This document shows positions 1 to 5,939 of a stretch of 7,723 nt of DNA, piece after piece; position 1 is the stretch's first letter; the number at the start of each line of letters is the position of its first letter. Source of the stretch: Eggerthellaceae bacterium (GTDB lineage Bacteria; Actinomycetota; Coriobacteriia; Coriobacteriales; Eggerthellaceae); the NCBI GenBank assembly GCA_017559045.1, contig JAFYTB010000155.1, positions 1 through 7,723 of the forward strand, read 5' to 3'. The notes beneath the pieces are model-generated. The model saw nothing but the letters and a program-made list of their open reading frames with translations. It had not been told where the DNA came from and did not search any database. The position numbers were made by a program, and so were the translations under genes.

Positions 1-1
1 C

Positions 2-1723
2 CATGAGTTCATCGAGAAGTTCGTCGAGCCCGAGGGTTACCGCAAGTACGTCGACATGATCATGGGAAACGAGCCTGAGTGGTACTGCCAGGGCATGGCC
101 TCCATGGAGGAGCCGAAGACCCCCGAGTGGGCCGAGCAGATCTGCGGCATCCCCGCTGAGACCATCCGCGAGCTTGCTCGTCTCTACGGCAAGACCAGCC
201 AGGAGGGCCCCGTTTACATTCGCATGATCTGGGCAGCCACCCGCGCCATTTACGGCAAGGACACCGCCCGTGCGTTCAACGTCCTTCAGACAATTTGCGG
301 TAACTTCGGCAAGAAGGGCTGCGCCGGTAACGGCACTGGTTTCGGACGCCGCAAGGGCACCCATGCTCCCTATTCGCTGATGCACGTGGCGAACGGCACC
401 GGCCCCTATGGCGAGACCATCTGCATGGAAGCCGAGGCTTACAACAAGGCCGTCCTGCTCCACCCGAAGATGGAGGCCGGAGAGATCACCAAGGAAGAGT
501 ACTGCTACGAAATCGGCTGCTCCGCCACCGGCCCCATGCCCAACATCCATATGATCTGCGACATCCCGTCAAACCGCAACCTGGCCGCTGGCTGGTACGG
601 CGTCAACGAGCGCCTTGAGTCGCTCAAGCAGGTCGATTACTTCGTGTACATGCACTGGAACCTGAAGAACGCCACCTGCTGCTACGCCGACATCGTGCTG
701 CCCCAGACCAGCTCCTCCATGGAGTCCCCGTGGAACAGCCTCATTTACAACGTCAGCTTCTGCAACGGCATCAACCCCGGAACCCACAACCACTTCATCC
801 TGGGCGATGGCAAGAGCAAGGCCCCCGAGAACACCCGCTACACCTGGTGGATTGTCAAGGAGATCGCCGTGCGACTGGGCATCGCCGACGAGTTCTGTCC
901 CAACATCAAGGACATGGACAACGACGAGCTCGAGGAGTTCATCATCAAGGATGCGAGCCGCATCGCATACGAGGCCTGGTGCGGATACAGCCCCAACGCC
1001 AAGAACGCCCCCACGTGGGAGGAGTTCATGGCTCAGGAGGAGCGGATCTTCCGCTGGCCCATGGAGGACTATTTCGTTTACGGCATGCGCCAGATCCAGG
1101 AGGGCGTGCCCTTCAACACCAAGTCCGGCAAGATCGAGTACTACAACGAGTTCATAGCCGACCACGATATGCGCAAGGCCAAGATCGGTGCCTCTCAGCG
1201 CCAGCTCGGCTGCAACGACATCAAGGCGCTGCCGTTCTACCGCAAGTCGCCGCAGGGCATGCAGTCACCGCGTACGAAGCAGTTCCCCCTGTACATGATC
1301 ACCCCGCATTCCCCCTATCGCCAGCACACCGCATTCGATCACAGCGACTGGGTGCGTGACGAGCATCGCGCGTCCATCTGGCTGTCGGTCGCCGATGCAA
1401 AGGCCCGCGGCATCAAGGACGGCGACCCCGTCCGCGTGTTCAGCGACTGCGGTGAGGTTCAGGTCACGGCTTACGTCACGTCCCGCGTGACCCCGGGCGT
1501 CACCGTCCTGCCCTTCGGCCGCTGGTACGAGCCCAACGGCGTCAAAACCGATCTCATGCCCGACGGAATCGACACGCGCGGAGACTGCAACTTCCTGATC
1601 TCCGACGACCATTACGGCGACGTGAAGGGCTCCATCCTGTGCAACGCCCTCGTTCAGGTGGAGAAGCTTTCCCCCGCGACCCTCATCGCAAACGTCAGCC
1701 AGTTCATCCAGGGAGAGGAGTAA
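2..1723 (+). CDS. Molybdopterin (bis-MGD) oxidoreductase catalytic subunit, DmsA-like, 5'-truncated
   Basis: Catalytic subunit of the DMSO reductase superfamily; it would carry out two-electron reduction or oxidation of a small substrate at a molybdenum (or tungsten) bis-MGD centre. The frame is open from position 2, so 573 C-terminal residues are visible. The first ATG at 56 is internal; the N-terminus lies outside the window, including any Tat signal, the [4Fe-4S] cysteines and the Mo-ligating residue. Visible marks are the YADIVLPQTSSSM segment (680-720), typical of the MGD-binding core, then a C-terminal dinucleotide-binding domain starting near MITPHSPYRQHTAFD (1297-1341) with a KDGDPVRVFSDCGEV barrel strand and VLPFGRWYEP near the end. 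The iron-sulfur partner starts 3 nt after the stop. Codons are strongly C-ending, suggesting high expression. The substrate cannot be read from this part: sulfoxide/N-oxide reductase or a dehydroxylase of aromatic compounds are both possible. Confidence 0.95.
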   Translation, partial: HEFIEKFVEPEGYRKYVDMIMGNEPEWYCQGMASMEEPKTPEWAEQICGIPAETIRELARLYGKTSQEGPVYIRMIWAATRAIYGKDTARAFNVLQTICGNFGKKGCAGNGTGFGRRKGTHAPYSLMHVANGTGPYGETICMEAEAYNKAVLLHPKMEAGEITKEEYCYEIGCSATGPMPNIHMICDIPSNRNLAAGWYGVNERLESLKQVDYFVYMHWNLKNATCCYADIVLPQTSSSMESPWNSLIYNVSFCNGINPGTHNHFILGDGKSKAPENTRYTWWIVKEIAVRLGIADEFCPNIKDMDNDELEEFIIKDASRIAYEAWCGYSPNAKNAPTWEEFMAQEERIFRWPMEDYFVYGMRQIQEGVPFNTKSGKIEYYNEFIADHDMRKAKIGASQRQLGCNDIKALPFYRKSPQGMQSPRTKQFPLYMITPHSPYRQHTAFDHSDWVRDEHRASIWLSVADAKARGIKDGDPVRVFSDCGEVQVTAYVTSRVTPGVTVLPFGRWYEPNGVKTDLMPDGIDTRGDCNFLISDDHYGDVKGSILCNALVQVEKLSPATLIANVSQFIQGEE

Positions 1724-1726
1724 GCA

Positions 1727-2476
1727 ATGACCCAGTACGGATTCTTCTTCGATCAGAGCCGCTGCACCAACTGCCATGCGTGCTCGATCGCCTGCCGAGA
1801 TTGGAACGACATCAAGGGAGGCAGCCCCGTCAAGCTGCTCCGCATGATGCAGTGGGAGAAGGGCAACTTCCCGAACCTGCGCATGCACGTCCTCTTCGCT
1901 ACGTGCTATCACTGCGAGGTGCCGGTGTGTGCTGATGCTTGCGAGCACAAGGCCATCTTCAAAGAGGACAAGTACGGTGCCGTTCTGGTAGATCCCGACC
2001 GTTGCGAAGGAGATCGCAACTGCTGGAAGGCTTGCCCCTACGGCGCTCCGGCCTACGAGGACGATGCACCCGGCACCCCTATGCAGAAGTGCAACATGTG
2101 CTACGACAAGCTGGAGATCGGCGAGCTCCCCATTTGCGTTTCCTCCTGCCCGCAGCGCGCTCTCGACTTCGGTCCTCTTGAGGAGATGATCGAGCGTTAC
2201 GGTGAGTGCCGTACCCTCGAGGACATGCCCTCCGGCGACGCTGTGAAGCCGGCTGCCGTATTCAAGCCCATGCACGAGCATAGGCAGGTCGTCCCCTACG
2301 ACGCAGGACGTGCGCTTGAGCTGCTGGCAGACCGCGGCGAGTACCTCGACCCGGTCTTCGGAGTCGCCGAGGATGCGACTGAGGTATACGAGGGCCTTGT
2401 CGGCTACGACAAGCTGGTCATGAAGGCCTCTTCCGTGGCCGAAACGTTGGCTCGTTCGAAGAACGAAGAGGGCTAG
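1727..2476 (+). CDS. DmsB-like four-cluster ferredoxin, electron-transfer subunit of the molybdoenzyme
   Basis: A 249-residue iron-sulfur subunit that passes electrons to or from the preceding molybdoenzyme. Four cysteine groups occur in DmsB order: CTNCHACSIAC (from C13), CYHCEVPVCADAC, CEGDRNCWKACPYGAP (C93-D96-C99-C103) and CNMCYDKLEIGELPICVSSCP. In the third group the second ligand position is Asp96 rather than Cys. The remaining roughly 70 C-terminal residues are a helical tail without cysteines. The start at 1727 is set by GGGAGAGGAG (1711-1720), which lies in the last codons of the upstream gene; the two genes are almost certainly co-transcribed and co-translated. No signal peptide is visible, as expected for a subunit that is cytoplasmic or exported with its Tat-carrying partner. 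No NrfD/DmsC membrane anchor follows; a terminator comes next. The anchor could lie upstream of the window, or the enzyme may be soluble. Confidence 0.95.
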   Translation: MTQYGFFFDQSRCTNCHACSIACRDWNDIKGGSPVKLLRMMQWEKGNFPNLRMHVLFATCYHCEVPVCADACEHKAIFKEDKYGAVLVDPDRCEGDRNCWKACPYGAPAYEDDAPGTPMQKCNMCYDKLEIGELPICVSSCPQRALDFGPLEEMIERYGECRTLEDMPSGDAVKPAAVFKPMHEHRQVVPYDAGRALELLADRGEYLDPVFGVAEDATEVYEGLVGYDKLVMKASSVAETLARSKNEEG

Positions 2477-2539
2477 GATTGGTGAACTAGGCATCCAGTT
2501 CTAGATTCCAGCCTATATTCCTAGTTTAGGTTGGTATAG

Positions 2540-2586
2540 GCCCCTTCGCGATCCCTCCCAGAATCGCGAAGGGGCTCCTCGTTTTT
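2540..2586 (+). terminator. Intrinsic terminator after the molybdoenzyme operon
   Basis: A 13-bp perfect GC-rich stem (2540-2552 GCCCCTTCGCGAT pairs with 2563-2575 ATCGCGAAGGGGC) has a 10-nt loop and is followed by CTCCTCG and a five-T run at 2582-2586. It lies 64 nt past the stop of the iron-sulfur subunit. The T run starts 6 nt after the stem, so termination could be partial. It also lies only 30 nt before the next start codon. Confidence 0.85.
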
Positions 2587-2616
2587 GTTAATTTCAATTG
2601 GAAGCGAGGTAAAGCT

Positions 2617-2697
2617 ATGTGCTTTAGACCTGCGGATGCATCTGCTCCCGCTGCCCCTGGCGCTACTCAGGCGCCTAAGGCTCCTGGTGCAAACTAG
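2617..2697 (+). CDS. 26-residue MCFRPA-type Ala/Pro-rich small protein
   Basis: A mini-gene starting ATG-TGC-TTT-AGA-CCT (MCFRPADAS) and ending in an Ala/Pro/Gly-rich tail with APGA-, APKAPGA- type repeats (stop TAG 2695-2697). A GAGGT Shine-Dalgarno at 2606-2610 sits 6 nt before the ATG, which supports translation. It contains one cysteine (C2) and one basic residue in the opening motif. From memory, small proteins opening with MCFRP occur in anaerobes, some carrying a zinc-ribbon after this motif; I could not search, so treat this as recollection. It lies between the terminator and the NuoE/NuoF-like genes, 65 nt before the NuoE start, and is probably in the same transcript. Its function is unknown. 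Cys2 could be modified or bind metal, but that is speculation. Confidence 0.7.
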   Translation: MCFRPADASAPAAPGATQAPKAPGAN

Positions 2698-2711
2698 GAT
2701 TACGAATGAAT

Positions 2712-2739
2712 GCGGCGCCCCGCGCATGTTGGGCGTCGC
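2712..2739 (+). other. Hairpin in the leader of the NuoE-like gene
   Basis: GCGGCGCCC (2712-2720) can pair with GGGCGTCGC (2731-2739) with one G-U wobble and a 10-nt loop. It sits between the mini-gene stop and the AGGAG ribosome-binding site (2749-2753) of the NuoE-like gene. There is no T run, so it is not a standard terminator. It might act as an mRNA processing or translation-tuning element, or be chance in GC-rich DNA. Confidence 0.3.
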
Positions 2740-2762
2740 TTGGTTTATAGGAGCGTCAAGGT

Positions 2763-3254
2763 ATGCACGAAGCGCAGAATGAAAATCCTTGCTCGACTGA
2801 AGCACGCATGCTTTGGGAGAGTCATCCTGACCCCGCCGGTCGTCTCTTTTTCGTCCTCAACTCCCTTCAGGAGCGCCATCGATTCATATCTTCGGAGGCC
2901 ATCGACGAGTTGGCGCGTGAAGCGGGCGTCGAGCGCGATGAGGTTGAGTCGTTCGTGCGCTTCTTCGACGCGTACTCCCTTGAGGCGGTAGGCGATTGTC
3001 TTATTGAGGTATGCGATGGCACGGCTTGTCACGCAAGGGGATCCAATCGCCTTCTCCAGAAGTTCGAGTCGCTACTCGGGATTCGAGAGGGCGAGACGTC
3101 CGCGGATGGCCGCATTACGCTTAGGCGCGTGCATTGCGTCGGCTCGTGTTCGTCTGCGCCAGTTGTAGTCATGGGAGACGAGACGTTCGGCAAGGTGAGG
3201 GTTTCGCGCGTGTGCGATATCGTGGGAAGGGCGATGCGCGATGATACGGACTAG
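2763..3254 (+). CDS. nuoE: NuoE/HndA-like [2Fe-2S] thioredoxin-fold subunit
   Basis: A 163-residue homologue of the 24-kDa subunit of complex I and of HndA/HydC-type diaphorase subunits; it is expected to hold one [2Fe-2S] cluster and exchange electrons with the NuoF-like partner in the cytoplasm. The N-terminal helical part runs to about residue 75. The thioredoxin-like domain follows with the expected four ligands: C84 and C89 (CDGTAC) and C125 and C129 (CVGSCSSAPVV). Length is normal for the family. The start is chosen at 2763 because AGGAG (2749-2753) lies 9 nt upstream. The 3' end overlaps the NuoF-like gene by 14 nt (3241-3254), a sign of translational coupling. The symbol marks homology only: no other complex I genes are visible here. 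Confidence 0.93.
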   Translation: MHEAQNENPCSTEARMLWESHPDPAGRLFFVLNSLQERHRFISSEAIDELAREAGVERDEVESFVRFFDAYSLEAVGDCLIEVCDGTACHARGSNRLLQKFESLLGIREGETSADGRITLRRVHCVGSCSSAPVVVMGDETFGKVRVSRVCDIVGRAMRDDTD

Positions 3255-5073
3255 GGTTATTCGGGATTTGGCCGATGCTGGAGCACTTCAGCTCAGCTCG
3301 TATCCGCGTGTTACCGTGGGAATGGGGACATGCGGTAAGGCCGCTGGGTCCCAGAGCGTTTACGATGCCCTTGCCGAGGCGCTCGGATCATGCGAGAACG
3401 TGCGATTGGATGCTGTTGGGTGTCGCGGAACGTGCTGGGCGGAGCCTCTCGTCGAGGTTCACGTAGCGGAAGGTTCGTCGATCTTGCTCGGCCCTATGAC
3501 GCCGTTCAAGGCGAAGAAGCTGGCTGCGAACCTGCGTGGGTGCAATCCCTCGGGGCTTGATATCGCATGTGTGACCAGAGGGCTTTCCTCTTGCGTGCTT
3601 GCTTACGATGATGTTGATGCTTTTCAAGAGCGGGTGCTGCTTGAGGATTGCGGAAAGGTCGACCCGCTCTCTCTCGAGCAATATTGCGCACTTGGAGGCT
3701 TTTCCGCCTTTGCCTCGGCTCTTTTGAAGGGCGATTCAGCCAGCCTGTTTGACGAGCTCGAGCGCTCGGGACTGCGCGGTCGTGGCGGAGCGGGCTATTA
3801 TGCCGGCGCGAAGTGGCGCGCAGTAGCCAATGCGAGCGCCGAGCGCGGCGAGGAGGCTGTGGTCATCGTCAACGCCGACGAAGGGGATCCTGGCGCCTAT
3901 ATGGATCGCAATCTCATCGAAAGCCTTCCTTTCCGCGTTCTCGAGGGGGTCATGCTGGCGCTCGTCGCGCTGGGATCAGGTCAGGCATATGTGTTCGTGC
4001 GCAGGGAGTATCCGCTTGCGTGCGTCACCTTGCAGCGCGCGATTGCGATTCTTGAGGAAGCAGGCTTGCTGGGCGATGATGTGCTGGGATCTGGAAGAAG
4101 CATGAACATCGGCGTTGTCCAGAGTGCGGGTTCATACGTATGCGGCGAGGAGACGGCCCTTATTGCCGCCGTAGAAGGCCGCGTACCTCGCCCGCGTAAG
4201 CGTCCTCCGTATCCTTCGGAACGCGGATTGTGGGGTAGGCCCACGCTCGTTGGCAACGTTGAGACGTTTTCGAACGTGCCTCTTGTATTCATGAGAGGCG
4301 CAAGTTGGTTTTCCTCGATTGGCGTGCCTGGAAACTCGGGGACGAAGGTGTTCTCCCTAACGGGCGATGTCGCACGTGTCGGTCTGGTGGAAGTCGGGCT
4401 TGGCACGCAGGTGTCTCGTGTTGTCTTGAACATCGGACGGGGGGAGGACGTCAAAGCGGTTCAGATTGGCGGTCCGTCGGGTGCGTTTCTTCCCGCCCAT
4501 GCGTTCGAGATGCCGTTGGAATTCGAGGGCCTTGCCGCAGCTGGCGCCATCATGGGCTCAGGCGGTCTCGTCGTGCTTGATGAGGGTCGTTGCGTGGTTG
4601 AGCTCTCGCGCTACCTCGCGGACTTTTCGGCAAGGGCTTCGTGCGGGCGTTGTCCTGCGTGTCGGGACGGTTTGCGCACCTGCGCCGATCTCCTCGAGGC
4701 TCTTACCGAGGGAAGCGCTTTTTCGGGTGCTATCGCCGAAATTGAACTGCTGATTCAGCGCATAAAAGAGGGCTCGCTTTGCAATCTGGGTAAATCGGCA
4801 GTGCGTCCCGTGTCTTCGGCTCTCTTCCATTTCAGGGAGGAGTTCGAGGAGCACGAAATCGGCTCATGCAGGGCGCATGTTTGCCCGGGATTGGTGCATC
4901 TTGAGATCGATCAGTCGAAGTGCCAGGGTGAGCGCTGCTGCCTGAGGACGTGTCCCGGGGCAGCTATCAAGGGTCGTTTCGGGAAGCCCGGAACCATAGA
5001 TACCAATTTGTGCCTAAAGTGCTTTACCTGCATCGATGTTTGTCCGTATGGTGCGGTCGTCATTGCTGGATAA
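3241..5073 (+). CDS. nuoF: NuoF-like NAD(P)H:FMN iron-sulfur subunit of HydB/HndC architecture
   Basis: A 610-residue diaphorase subunit predicted to oxidise NAD(P)H through FMN and pass electrons along iron-sulfur clusters. Domains in order: an N-terminal thioredoxin-like [2Fe-2S] domain (GTCGKAAG with C31; GCRGTCWAEPLVEV with C61 and C65); the FMN/NADH core with glycine-rich GLRGRGGAGYYAGAKW (177-192), NADEGDPGAYMDRN (211-224) and CGEETALIAAVEG (301-313); an SLBB region; the [4Fe-4S] site SCGRCPACRDG (C468, C471, C474) plus C514; and a C-terminal ferredoxin domain. That domain has CQGERCCLRTCP (C561, E564, C566, C567, C571) and a canonical CLKCFTCIDVCP (C591-C601). The N- and C-terminal additions are typical of HydB/HndC subunits of NAD(P)-linked hydrogenases rather than plain complex I NuoF. 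The expected HydA/HndD catalytic gene is absent; a convergent regulator follows after 46 bp. Confidence 0.95.
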   Translation: MIRTRVIRDLADAGALQLSSYPRVTVGMGTCGKAAGSQSVYDALAEALGSCENVRLDAVGCRGTCWAEPLVEVHVAEGSSILLGPMTPFKAKKLAANLRGCNPSGLDIACVTRGLSSCVLAYDDVDAFQERVLLEDCGKVDPLSLEQYCALGGFSAFASALLKGDSASLFDELERSGLRGRGGAGYYAGAKWRAVANASAERGEEAVVIVNADEGDPGAYMDRNLIESLPFRVLEGVMLALVALGSGQAYVFVRREYPLACVTLQRAIAILEEAGLLGDDVLGSGRSMNIGVVQSAGSYVCGEETALIAAVEGRVPRPRKRPPYPSERGLWGRPTLVGNVETFSNVPLVFMRGASWFSSIGVPGNSGTKVFSLTGDVARVGLVEVGLGTQVSRVVLNIGRGEDVKAVQIGGPSGAFLPAHAFEMPLEFEGLAAAGAIMGSGGLVVLDEGRCVVELSRYLADFSARASCGRCPACRDGLRTCADLLEALTEGSAFSGAIAEIELLIQRIKEGSLCNLGKSAVRPVSSALFHFREEFEEHEIGSCRAHVCPGLVHLEIDQSKCQGERCCLRTCPGAAIKGRFGKPGTIDTNLCLKCFTCIDVCPYGAVVIAG

Positions 5074-5101
5074 CGGCCGTTTCTTACTCCTGATTGCGAG
5101 T

Positions 5102-5157
5102 GGCAGCCTTTGCCCCGGGCTACCTTGCCGGACCCGTGTTTGGAAACAGCCAGGTAG
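5102..5157. other. Imperfect hairpins between convergent genes
   Basis: Between and across the converging 3' ends lie two overlapping weak stems. One pairs 5102-5108 with 5118-5124 (seven pairs on the minus strand with one G-U). The other pairs CTACCTTGC (5120-5128) with GCCAGGTAG (5149-5157), one mismatch, enclosing TGTTTGGAAACA (5137-5148). Neither has a T run in either direction, so I cannot call a clear terminator for the NuoF-like gene or the regulator. Part of the structure lies within the last codons of the regulator gene. Confidence 0.22.
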
Positions 5158-5857
5158 GGTAGGGGACGAGGTGGTCGTTGAGCTTGGCGTCATGGTAGTC
5201 GGGCGACAAAAGTATCGCACGATACCGCAGCTTGATGCGACCTTCCTGCTCGAGTTTTTTGAGCGCGTGTGTAACTGACGTGCGTTCCGAGCTGATGAGC
5301 TGCGCGATGTCTTCATGGGTGAGCTCTACGAGAAAGCCGTCTTCGACACGCGGGCAGAGCCAGGCGATATTGAGAAATAGGCGGTGGATTCTCTCCTTGA
5401 GGGACATTGTGGAGAGCATCCAGATCTGCCTGTTCATGACGGTGTAATTGAAATTGGTGGAATCGATGAGCTTGAGCGCAAAGCGGGGGTTTTCCTCGGT
5501 AGCTTTAATAATCGTCGCGGAAGGGATTTTGCAAATCTCGCATTCCGTGTATGCGGTCAGGAGATACTCGGCGTAATGGTTTCGAGCAAAGGGCTCCGTT
5601 TCCCCAAGTGCGCTCCCTCGTCCGAATATGCCCATCGTGACGCTTTCCCCGTTTTTGTCGATGGCAGACATGGCCATGAGGCCGCTGAGGATGACATAGG
5701 TGTTCTTGCGGTCGGTGTAATCGCGATAAAGGAAATCACCCCGGTTGATATGGATGATTTTTGCAATAGGTTCCTCAGCTTCGCCGTTGTTTTGGCATAA
5801 ATCAGCTAGGTGGCAGTTAAAGGAAATGGGGCACAGCGTCCCAGCTCGCTCTTTCAT
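5120..5857 (-). CDS. Crp/Fnr-family transcriptional regulator with FNR-like cysteines
   Basis: A 245-residue DNA-binding regulator. It has an N-terminal cysteine segment (C9, C15, C21), a cyclic-nucleotide-binding-type beta-roll (about 32-125, with VILSGL and GSALGE), a dimerisation helix (about 128-165) and a winged helix-turn-helix (about 176-212, HEDIAQLISSERTSVTHALKKLEQEG). NCHLADLC (C15-x5-C21) matches the spacing of FNR Cys23-Cys29, and C109 in CKIPSATI sits where FNR Cys122 precedes its EIP motif; C9 would have to replace FNR Cys20 at a different spacing. It may therefore hold an oxygen-labile [4Fe-4S] cluster, but this is inference. In the recognition helix Arg192 aligns with Crp Arg180, while Crp Glu181 and Arg185 are Thr193 and His197, so its target site may differ from both models. 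The start is supported by GAGGGAG (minus strand of 5863-5869), 5 nt upstream. It probably acts on nearby redox genes and on itself. Confidence 0.93.
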   Translation of the reverse strand: MKERAGTLCPISFNCHLADLCQNNGEAEEPIAKIIHINRGDFLYRDYTDRKNTYVILSGLMAMSAIDKNGESVTMGIFGRGSALGETEPFARNHYAEYLLTAYTECEICKIPSATIIKATEENPRFALKLIDSTNFNYTVMNRQIWMLSTMSLKERIHRLFLNIAWLCPRVEDGFLVELTHEDIAQLISSERTSVTHALKKLEQEGRIKLRYRAILLSPDYHDAKLNDHLVPYPTWLFPNTGPAR

Positions 5858-5886
5858 CGCCGCTCCCTCTCGTGTTATTTCTAATC

Positions 5887-5913
5887 ATCATATATGGGAA
5901 GAGAGATCTTCAA
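5887..5913 (-). promoter_or_regulatory. Possible promoter of the Crp/Fnr regulator
   Basis: On the minus strand, TATGAT (5887-5892) resembles a -10 box and TTGAAG (5908-5913) a weak -35 box, but the 15-nt spacer is short. Transcription would start near 5880 and leave a leader of about 22 nt that contains the ribosome-binding site. The -35 box lies inside one arm of the inverted repeat at 5906-5939, so a bound regulator would probably interfere with RNA polymerase. Confidence 0.33.
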
Positions 5914-5939
5914 TTGTGGTGATGCGCACAATTGAAGAT
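5906..5939. promoter_or_regulatory. Perfect 13-bp inverted repeat, candidate Crp/Fnr-type operator
   Basis: ATCTTCAATTGTG (5906-5918) and CACAATTGAAGAT (5927-5939) are exact inverted copies separated by 8 nt (GTGATGCG). The inner TGTG-N8-CACA has the same spacing as the Crp consensus TGTGA-N6-TCACA, so the geometry suits a dimer of this protein family. It starts 48 bp upstream of the regulator's start codon and overlaps its putative -35 box, which suggests autoregulation. A hairpin role is possible but there is no T run next to it on the plus strand. Confidence 0.6.

Noticed and set aside
569..1165. 198-codon open frame on the minus strand
   Set aside because: Antisense shadow of the molybdoenzyme gene, again biased composition and no ribosome-binding site or domain.
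1265..2494. 409-codon open frame on the minus strand
   Set aside because: It lies wholly opposite the molybdoenzyme and iron-sulfur genes, whose family motifs are clear. Long antisense frames arise easily in strongly C-ending codon genes, and this one is dominated by Val/Ala/Leu/Asp/Gly runs with no motif.
2593..2602. TTCAATTG near the mini-gene, shared with the arms of the candidate operator
   Set aside because: Only one 8-bp half match with no inverted partner; such a match is not unlikely by chance in this length.
2706..2750. 14-codon frame (MNAAPRACWASLGL) between the mini-gene and the NuoE-like gene
   Set aside because: AGGA at 2696-2699 gives a possible ribosome site, and a leader peptide is conceivable, but the frame overlaps the hairpin, has no amino-acid bias and there is no conservation evidence.
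2745..3032. 95-codon minus-strand frame over the NuoE start
   Set aside because: Overlaps the NuoE-like gene, which has all four cluster ligands; the antisense frame has no motif.
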